Shown: positions 1-4,233 of the stretch, in pieces | Layout of the letters: each line of letters begins with the position of its first letter | Position numbering within the stretch: the stretch's first letter is position 1 | DNA from: Hyphomicrobiales bacterium | Lineage (GTDB): Bacteria; Pseudomonadota; Alphaproteobacteria; Rhizobiales; HXMU1428-3 | DNA length: 5,329 bases | NCBI GenBank assembly: GCA_021775385.1 | Contig: JAJFHW010000244.1 | Location: forward strand, 1 to 5,329 | Direction: 5' to 3' | Notes under the pieces: generated by a model | Seen by the model: the letters and a program-made list of their open reading frames with translations, nothing else | Database searches by the model: none | What the model was told of the DNA's origin: nothing | Made by a program: the position numbers and the translations under genes

Positions 1-1243
1 TTACACGCGGTGAATGATCGAGAGTTTCAATTTCAGTTGCATAAATACTGAGCATCTCTTTTGAGATTTGGAATAATTCATCACGTGGAAATGTTTCAAC
101 AATATTAGTCAAAGCTTTACCGCTATGACTTTCGCGCGGTGACCCAGAGTGGTCCAAAACATGATCTAGTTTTTGGCGAAGCATGGGAATAGAAGCAACC
201 TTGCTCGCATAAGCTGTAGACGTAAACAAACCAACAATTCGAAGTTCGCCGGTAATATTACCCTTTTCATCAAAAAGCTTAACCCCAATATAGTCCATAT
301 AAGTACGACGATGAACATCAGATTTAATATTAGCTTTGGTGATAATAATCGGAGACGGTGAGAAGAAGAATTTGCGCACTTCAGGCGTCATTGTGCAAAG
401 TTTTTTACCTTTGCGTAAAACTTCAACTTTTTCATCACGTAAAATACCAAGTCCAGACTCTTGGACAGAAGTCAATTGACTGGTCTTACCCTTGCCTTTG
501 AGTTTATATTCTCTCATACCCAAAAACGTAAAATTATTGTCATTCGCCCAGCGTAAAAACTGAATTGATTCAGATAATTGTGAAACAGGAACTTTCGTTT
601 GATTAGTAGATAGACCAGTCGCAACTGTCGTCAGTTTCGTGCGCATCAACAGCCAATCATTCACGACCAGTTGAACCCGTTCAACCAAATTATTAAGAGC
701 TGTTTCAAGCTCTTTCATTGCTTTTTCACTTAGCGAATCAATGTGTAACGATACAAAGCTCTCAGAGAATATTTGCCCATTCTTATTATTCAGTCCCTCA
801 AGTTTAGAGCTATCCAGAACTTCTTTTAATTTCCCTTTTTCATCTCGCCGGACTGATAAAATAGGATGAAGAACCAAATGAATTTTTATGTTTCTTGATT
901 GCAATTCTCCAAGAACTGAATCAAGCAAAAAAGGAATATCATCATTCACGATATCAATGACGCTAAAATCACCATATTCAAATTGATAATGATCAGAAAC
1001 CTCTGGAGTATAAACTTTAAGCTTACATTCTCCAGGTTTGCGCTTCTGCATTAAGTCAAAAGAATGAGAGACAAGTGTCGAGAACATCTCACCATGAAAT
1101 TGATTAAAATCAGTCCACTTTATTGAATTGAGTAATTTTTTAGTAAATTCATCCAAGGAAGGTATCATCCTTTGCGAAACAGAAATATACGATGTGATAG
1201 ATTGTATCGAAGAATAATGATCTTGTTTTGTTTGTAATGACAT
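1..1243 (-). CDS. gdhZ: NAD-dependent glutamate dehydrogenase, large (180-kDa) type, N-terminal part
   Basis: This enzyme converts glutamate plus NAD+ to 2-oxoglutarate, ammonium and NADH in the cytoplasm, so it is mainly catabolic. The 414 codons visible (1243 down to 2) are open at the left edge; family members are usually about 1,600 residues, so this is roughly the first quarter and the catalytic domain lies outside. Seen in the translation: an ACT-like segment, DIVNDDIPFLLDSVLGEL (97-114) followed by HLVLHP (122-127); ESFVSLHID (161-169); FLGMREY (240-246, where the family usually has FLGYREY); HRRTYMDYIGVK (311-322); GELRIVGLFTSTAY (332-345); and FPRDELFQI (385-393). These are hallmarks of the N-terminal regulatory region of this family. 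The ATG at 1243 is chosen because the protein is conserved in style soon after it and a weak GTGAG-type ribosome site lies about 9 nt upstream. The gene follows the TPM gene on the same strand after 269 bp and so probably has its own promoter. The symbol follows Caulobacter use; gdhB is used in other groups. Confidence 0.93.
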   Translation of the reverse strand, partial: MSLQTKQDHYSSIQSITSYISVSQRMIPSLDEFTKKLLNSIKWTDFNQFHGEMFSTLVSHSFDLMQKRKPGECKLKVYTPEVSDHYQFEYGDFSVIDIVNDDIPFLLDSVLGELQSRNIKIHLVLHPILSVRRDEKGKLKEVLDSSKLEGLNNKNGQIFSESFVSLHIDSLSEKAMKELETALNNLVERVQLVVNDWLLMRTKLTTVATGLSTNQTKVPVSQLSESIQFLRWANDNNFTFLGMREYKLKGKGKTSQLTSVQESGLGILRDEKVEVLRKGKKLCTMTPEVRKFFFSPSPIIITKANIKSDVHRRTYMDYIGVKLFDEKGNITGELRIVGLFTSTAYASKVASIPMLRQKLDHVLDHSGSPRESHSGKALTNIVETFPRDELFQISKEMLSIYATEIETLDHSPRV

Positions 1244-1290
1244 AGCCCAGCGCTCACTTAAAAAAGTTCCAACACACCCGGCAAAAAATC

Positions 1291-1318
1291 ATTATGTAAG
1301 CGATATACGCGAAAACAA
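1291..1318 (-). promoter_or_regulatory. Possible promoter of the glutamate dehydrogenase gene
   Basis: On the minus strand a TTGTTT (1318-1313) is followed after 16 bases by CATAAT (1296-1291), giving a predicted start near 1283 and a 5' leader of about 40 nt. The match to sigma-70 boxes is only moderate. It gains some weight because one of two LacI-like half-palindromes (1295-1309) falls between the two boxes. The 1244-1512 gap holds no gene that I can support. Confidence 0.25.
1295..1309. promoter_or_regulatory. Second, degenerate LacI-like operator half-site
   Basis: TGTAAGCGATATACG repeats the TGTAAGCG arm of the palindrome at 1363-1376, with a degenerate second arm. The two CG centres are 68 bp apart. 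This copy overlaps the candidate promoter of the glutamate dehydrogenase gene, as expected for a repressor site, but it could be chance. Confidence 0.25.
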
Positions 1319-1362
1319 ACACCCACCCAAAATTTTTAAAGGGCATGCAATTTCCCATGAAA

Positions 1363-1376
1363 TATAAGCGCTTACA
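1363..1376. promoter_or_regulatory. LacI/CcpA-type operator-like palindrome
   Basis: The plus strand reads TATAAGCGCTTACA, whose centre TAAGCGCTTA (1365-1374) is a perfect palindrome with a central CG. Read on the minus strand it is TGTAAGCGCTTATA, one base off the cre-like shape TGWAARCGYTWNCW typical of LacI-family regulators. It lies about 120 bp upstream of the glutamate dehydrogenase start. Which regulator binds, if any, cannot be told from this window. Confidence 0.35.
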
Positions 1377-1467
1377 AAAAGACCCCAGAGTGCAAGCGAC
1401 TCAATTCCATTCAACCTTAGCTAGAAAAAGATGAACAAATTCTTAGTGTTACGAAAAAGAAATAAGG

Positions 1468-1490
1468 TTTTGATTCAGAAAAGATCAAAA
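1468..1490 (-). terminator. Weak hairpin after the TPM gene
   Basis: TTTTGAT (1468-1474) and ATCAAAA (1484-1490) form a 7-bp AT-rich stem with a 9-nt loop, starting about 23 nt past the TPM stop codon. On the minus strand it is followed by CCTTATTTCTTTTT rather than a clean U-run. It may end transcription of the TPM genes, but weakly. Confidence 0.22.
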
Positions 1491-1512
1491 TTCAGATGAA
1501 ATGACTTATGTT

Positions 1513-2154
1513 TTACTCAATTACAATAAGATGATTTACAAGCTCATCAAGAGGCTCACTTCCTGGAGGGAAATGCTCTGAGAGCCACTCACCAGATTGA
1601 TGAATAGCTGTTACAAAGCCTTTTTTCGGTTTTTTATTTTTAATATCTAAAACCAATTGCTGCACCAACGCATCCCACTCAGAAGCAGGAATTTTTTCAT
1701 AAATTCCTAAATCTCCAATCACTTCAGCATGATGTTCAGCTACTGAAACAAAAATCATTATGCCCGTTCGCCCTGAAGTCGTGTGCATTTCTTGAGCTGC
1801 AAATTGTTCCAATGCATGAGCATGAGCCCACTTTTTCTTAAAAGTCTTAGGCACAATCCAATATCTAAATGGCCTAAAAGAAAGAAGAAGAGCCAAAGCC
1901 ACAAAACAAACAAGCTGAATGAAATAAATCTTCTCGGCAGACCAGATTAAAAATTGCCCATCAGTGTAGCGAGGTAGGTAAATCAAAATCAAAGGGATAA
2001 GCAAAGCTACAAAAGCAGCAAGAAACAAAGGCAACAAACGGTAACTGCCAGATTGTGCAGCAAGCACAGCTACAATCTCACCACTTGTTCGTTTCTCTTC
2101 AGCAATGATGGCTTCACTAATTTCTTTTGCATCATCTTTGTTCAACAAATACAT
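1513..2154 (-). CDS. TPM-domain membrane protein (COG3762-like)
   Basis: A small inner-membrane protein of 213 residues with a TPM-type fold. Its biochemical role is not established; members are usually found next to lemA and a YgcG-like gene, as here. Near the N-terminus a helix leads into RTSGEIVAV (22-30). Two hydrophobic segments follow, at about 41-60 (LLPLFLAAFVALLIPLILIY within it) and 77-92. The rest is a soluble domain with TGIMIFVS (130-137), EVIGDLGIYEKIP (144-156) and a C-terminal helix with GEWLSEHFPP. Between the two TPM genes, RTSGEIVAV matches DQIVVVT and TGIMIFVS..EVIGDLGI matches NGVLLIIA..RIEVGRGL, so the membrane hairpin appears inserted in the fold. I start at the ATG at 2154 because GGGAG lies 6 nt upstream (2161-2165). 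A longer frame to 2184 would begin with GTG and has no ribosome site. Confidence 0.85.
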   Translation of the reverse strand: MYLLNKDDAKEISEAIIAEEKRTSGEIVAVLAAQSGSYRLLPLFLAAFVALLIPLILIYLPRYTDGQFLIWSAEKIYFIQLVCFVALALLLSFRPFRYWIVPKTFKKKWAHAHALEQFAAQEMHTTSGRTGIMIFVSVAEHHAEVIGDLGIYEKIPASEWDALVQQLVLDIKNKKPKKGFVTAIHQSGEWLSEHFPPGSEPLDELVNHLIVIE

Positions 2155-2160
2155 TAATTT

Positions 2161-2165
2161 CTCCC
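2161..2165 (-). promoter_or_regulatory. Ribosome binding site that fixes the TPM start
   Basis: GGGAG on the minus strand, 6 nt before the ATG at 2154. It lies inside the longer reading frame that begins with GTG at 2184, which is the reason for preferring the shorter protein. Confidence 0.7.
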
Positions 2166-2206
2166 AGTTTTCAAAAGCGCACACTGGCTAACTATTAAGT
2201 CTAACA

Positions 2207-3031
2207 CTACCAACTACCTGATGCACCACCACCACCAAAACTTCCACCTCCTCCAGAAAACCCACCACTACGAGGACGGCGAAACCCACCAGTTCCACTC
2301 CACCCATCAGATGAGCCTCCATAATCAGCCGGGACAATCACAACACCGCCAGGCATACGCCCCCCAACTTTTCGGTCCCTTGCAAGCGAGCTAATCAAAT
2401 AAATAAAAGGAACAAGCCAAAAAGCAAAAAAGATAAACGGCAATAAGGGATCAATTTTAGCAACTGGTTTTCGAGCCCGAAGTGCTACCTCTTCCCCCCT
2501 CCCTAGCAAACTGGCCTTAATGTCTTCAACACCAGCAAAAATTCCGGCAACAAGGTTTCCCTTTTTAAATTGAGGTAAAATACGGCGTTGAATAATCAAA
2601 CCCGCTAAGCTATCCGGCAAACTCCCCTCGAGCCCACGGCCAACTTCAATGCGCACTTGTCGCTCATTTGGGGCAATGATTAACAAAACACCATTGTCTT
2701 TGCCGGCCTGGCCTATTCCCCAATGACGCCCTAATTGATACCCGTAATCTTCAATGGGGTACCCACCTAAACTCTTGAGCGTAACAACAACAATCTGATC
2801 AGTTGATTGCCCCTCAACTTCAGATAACTGTTTAGAGAGCCGGTCTTCATCTTCAGTTGAAATGATTTGTGCCTGGTCAACAACTCGGCCCGTTAAATTA
2901 GGAAAATCAGGTGATGCAGCAAAACACCCCCCAACTAGGGCAATCCAAAACAACCCTGCCAAACAAATAGAAGCCCAAAGAGCTTTAAAAGTTTTATGCC
3001 AATGAAGTGTTTCCAATAAAATCAAATCCAT
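2207..3031 (-). CDS. YgcG-type TPM-domain protein, secreted and membrane-anchored
   Basis: This 274-residue protein has the standard YgcG/COG1512 layout. An N-terminal signal segment (hydrophobic about 19-35) may be cleaved near CFA-A (36-39). The TPM domain runs from about 44 to 170, with FPNLTGRVVDQAQII (43-57), DQIVVVT (78-84), WGIGQAGKDNGVLLII (104-119), RQVRIEVGRGLEG (124-136) and LPD (138-140). A membrane helix lies at about 194-215. A Gly/Ser-rich tail (222-274) ends in GGGGASGSW, a common ending in this family. The TPM domain should therefore be periplasmic. Related TPM proteins are linked to photosystem II repair in plants, but the bacterial role is open. LVGGC (32-36) also fits a loose lipobox, so a lipoprotein form cannot be excluded. 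No Shine-Dalgarno sequence precedes the ATG, and a TAA in the same frame lies 12 nt upstream, so translation may be weak or the real start may be an internal TTG. It precedes the second TPM gene by 52 nt. Confidence 0.9.
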   Translation of the reverse strand: MDLILLETLHWHKTFKALWASICLAGLFWIALVGGCFAASPDFPNLTGRVVDQAQIISTEDEDRLSKQLSEVEGQSTDQIVVVTLKSLGGYPIEDYGYQLGRHWGIGQAGKDNGVLLIIAPNERQVRIEVGRGLEGSLPDSLAGLIIQRRILPQFKKGNLVAGIFAGVEDIKASLLGRGEEVALRARKPVAKIDPLLPFIFFAFWLVPFIYLISSLARDRKVGGRMPGGVVIVPADYGGSSDGWSGTGGFRRPRSGGFSGGGGSFGGGGASGSW

Positions 3032-3060
3032 CTGATTAAGTTAAACGGATACTGAAGACC

Positions 3061-3093
3061 AATAAAAAAGGCCCCTACATAAAGAGGGGCCTT
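3061..3093 (-). terminator. Rho-independent terminator after lemA
   Basis: A perfect 9-bp stem, AAGGCCCCT (3068-3076) with AGGGGCCTT (3085-3093), encloses an 8-nt loop. On the minus strand it is followed directly by TTTTTTATT. It begins 11 nt past the lemA stop codon and ends 30 nt before the start of the YgcG-type gene, so it separates lemA from the two TPM genes. Confidence 0.88.
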
Positions 3094-3103
3094 AAAATCA
3101 AAA

Positions 3104-3712
3104 TTATTTAAAATTCACTTCAGGTACTTTGGTTTTTTCTGGAGAAACAGAAAATGTCTCCATCAATTCAGAGTCAGGATAGACAAGTGATTTCCACCAC
3201 CGTCCAGGAATGGTTTTTAACTCTGTATTATATTGTTTTACAGCCTCAATATAATCTCTACGGGCAATAGCAATTCTATTTTCCGTACCCTCAAGTTGAG
3301 TTTGCAGTGTCAAAAAATTCTGACTTGATTTCAAATCAGGATAGCTCTCTGAAACAGCAATCAAACGCCCAAGCGCACTCGAAAGCTGGCCTTGAATTTT
3401 TTGAAACTGCTGGAATATTTCTGGGTTAGTCGTAATGTCTTTCGGCAATTGCAAGCTGGTGGCTTTCGCCCTCGCTTCAACAACTTCTTTAAAGACTTTT
3501 TCTTCTTGAGCCGCAAACCCTTTAACGGTTTCTATCAAATTTGGGATTAACTCAGCCCGCCTTTGATATTGGTTTAAAACATTACTCCAAGCAGCCTTTG
3601 CCTGTTCTTCTTTTGTAGGGATATTATTGATCCCACAACCAGAAAGACCAGCTACCCCTAAAAACAAGATCATAAAACAAAAAACCTTGATCAAACTGAT
3701 CATCTTAGACAT
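3104..3712 (-). CDS. lemA: LemA family lipoprotein
   Basis: A 202-residue member of the LemA family, close to the usual length of 180-200. It is an envelope protein of unsettled function, largely alpha-helical and often co-encoded with TPM proteins. A basic start (MSKMISLIKV) and a hydrophobic stretch lead to the lipobox LSGC (23-26), so Cys26 should be lipidated; the following Gly does not suggest inner-membrane retention, though sorting rules are uncertain here. The family core is clear: AWSNVLNQYQRRAELIPNLI (41-60), ETVKGFAAQE (61-70), VVEARAKAT (77-85), then LGRLIAVSESYPDLKSSQNF (114-133), LQTQLEGTENRIAIARRDY (136-154) and AVKQYN (157-162). The ATG at 3712 is supported by GGGAG 8 nt upstream (3721-3725); Met4 is a less likely start. 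It is followed by a strong terminator and then the two TPM genes. Confidence 0.93.
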   Translation of the reverse strand: MSKMISLIKVFCFMILFLGVAGLSGCGINNIPTKEEQAKAAWSNVLNQYQRRAELIPNLIETVKGFAAQEEKVFKEVVEARAKATSLQLPKDITTNPEIFQQFQKIQGQLSSALGRLIAVSESYPDLKSSQNFLTLQTQLEGTENRIAIARRDYIEAVKQYNTELKTIPGRWWKSLVYPDSELMETFSVSPEKTKVPEVNFK

Positions 3713-3861
3713 TAATGGCTCTCCCTTTCAGCTAAAAACGCCAATAACTGGTGTAATCAAAGCTTCAGTGTGATGCAAGTAGAGAATAGCTCCCTACATA
3801 ATTTTTTGGTACAAATAAGCAACATTGAGGCCGTGAATAAAATATTTCGGCAGAATACAGT

Positions 3862-3893
3862 AAAAAAACAAAAAAGGGCCAATGAGGCCGCTT
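3862..3893 (-). terminator. Terminator-like hairpin on the minus strand upstream of lemA
   Basis: On the minus strand AAGCGGCC (3893-3886) pairs with GGCCCTT (3880-3874) around the loop TCATT, with one bulged base. It is followed by a long T-rich run (plus-strand A-run 3862-3875 with one C). It would stop leftward transcripts about 150 bp before lemA. No minus-strand gene lies upstream in this window, so it may stop antisense transcripts or act in a lemA leader. Confidence 0.4.
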
Positions 3894-3920
3894 GACTTAA
3901 CAGTAAAACAAGTCGAATAT
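3892..3920 (+). promoter_or_regulatory. Possible promoter for the repeat-protein transcript
   Basis: TTGACT (3892-3897), five of six bases of the -35 consensus, is followed after 17 bases by GAATAT (3915-3920), a weak -10. The predicted start is near 3927, just before the 24-bp palindrome. That would give a leader of about 307 nt before the ATG at 4234. Weak -10 boxes are common in alphaproteobacteria, but this remains a guess. Confidence 0.3.
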
Positions 3921-3928
3921 GAATGCAC

Positions 3929-3952
3929 AAAATATTGTTATAACAATATTTT
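3929..3952. promoter_or_regulatory. Perfect 24-bp palindrome, probable operator
   Basis: The left arm AAAATATTGTTA (3929-3940) is exactly complementary to the right arm TAACAATATTTT (3941-3952), with no spacer. The core TTGTTATAACAA resembles symmetric operators of dimeric repressors; the GTTATAAC core recalls Zur-type boxes, from memory and unverified. It lies immediately downstream of the candidate promoter at 3892-3920. As RNA it would be only an AU-rich hairpin. Confidence 0.5.
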
Positions 3953-4001
3953 AAAGATTGAAGCTCTACAGGAAAATTAATCTGAAACAGAAACTTCTAA
4001 A

Positions 4002-4019
4002 ATACTTAAGTTCAAGTAT
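4002..4019. repeat. 18-bp imperfect dyad
   Basis: ATACTT (4002-4007) and AAGTAT (4014-4019) are inverted around six bases. It could be a weak operator or a small hairpin in the leader; nothing in the window decides this. Confidence 0.3.
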
Positions 4020-4061
4020 CGCAGAAATTCTTCAGTTTAACTAGCCTGGAAATTTTTAATC

Positions 4062-4114
4062 TTGAATTTAACAAGCACACCTTAACCATCGTTAAGGCTA
4101 CCTGGTAAATTCAA
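4062..4114 (+). repeat. Nested inverted repeats in the leader
   Basis: An outer pair, TTGAATTTA (4062-4070) with TAAATTCAA (4106-4114), 9 bp and perfect, encloses an inner pair, CCTTAAC (4080-4086) with GTTAAGG (4091-4097), 7 bp with a 4-nt loop. Together they would fold as one long stem with an internal loop. The inner part includes TTAACCAT (4082-4089), which resembles a CtrA half-site, so a DNA-level role is an alternative. Confidence 0.5.
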
Positions 4115-4117
4115 ACC

Positions 4118-4133
4118 GTAAAATTTATTTTAC
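4118..4133 (+). repeat. Small AT-rich hairpin
   Basis: GTAAAA (4118-4123) and TTTTAC (4128-4133) can pair around the loop TTTA. It sits between the nested stem at 4062-4114 and the terminator-like hairpin at 4149-4185. Confidence 0.4.
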
Positions 4134-4148
4134 AACATCTAGTGATGC

Positions 4149-4185
4149 AGGGGGGTGGCACCATAAGGGTCTCCCCTAATTTTTT
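4149..4185 (+). terminator. Terminator-like hairpin before the repeat gene
   Basis: AGGGG (4149-4153) pairs with CCCCT (4173-4177); a G-U and a G-C pair extend the stem inward. AA and then six Ts (4180-4185) follow. In the plus direction this looks like an intrinsic terminator with a long loop of about 15 nt. It ends 48 nt before the ATG at 4234, so it is either an attenuator in the leader or the end of a separate small RNA. The 3' arm includes CTCCC (4171-4175), complementary to the GGGAG ribosome site at 4218-4222. Confidence 0.5.
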
Positions 4186-4215
4186 GAGTAAAGCTTAAAT
4201 AGCTTATTAATATGT

Positions 4216-4222
4216 GAGGGAG
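4216..4222 (+). promoter_or_regulatory. Ribosome binding site of the repeat gene
   Basis: GAGGGAG ends 11 nt before the ATG at 4234, a slightly long but usable spacing. It is 17 nt from the second ATG at 4240, which is therefore less likely. An in-frame GTG at 4222 overlaps the site and is excluded. Confidence 0.6.
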
Positions 4223-4233
4223 TGCGTATAATT

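Larger units (their letters stand above)
3713..4233. other. Divergent intergenic region with probable structured leader
   Basis: This 521-bp stretch between lemA and the plus-strand repeat gene holds no convincing gene. It contains the lemA ribosome site (3721-3725), a terminator-like hairpin pointing left (3862-3893), a possible plus-strand promoter (3892-3920), a perfect 24-bp palindrome (3929-3952), an 18-bp dyad (4002-4019), nested and single hairpins (4062-4133), a terminator-like hairpin pointing right (4149-4185) and the ribosome site of the repeat gene (4216-4222). No clear lemA promoter was found; TTGCTT and TATGTA, about 3799-3826 on the minus strand, are a poor match. Confidence 0.6.

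Noticed and set aside
173..361. Open frame of 62 codons on the plus strand
   Set aside because: It is antisense to the well-conserved glutamate dehydrogenase frame and shows no recognisable motif.
2155..2184. Ten-residue N-terminal extension of the second TPM protein
   Set aside because: It would need a GTG start without a ribosome site, and it contains the GGGAG that serves the ATG at 2154.
3730..3780. Short TTG-started upstream frame ending just before the lemA ribosome site
   Set aside because: It has about 16 codons, a rare start codon and a badly spaced ribosome site; nothing supports translation.
4082..4095. Full CtrA site (TTAA-N7-TTAA)
   Set aside because: The spacing here is six bases, not seven, and the sequence is equally explained as the arm of a hairpin; only a TTAACCAT half-site resemblance remains.
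4145..4198. 17-codon frame starting MQGGGTIRV across the terminator-like hairpin
   Set aside because: It has no ribosome site and its sequence is explained by the hairpin arms.
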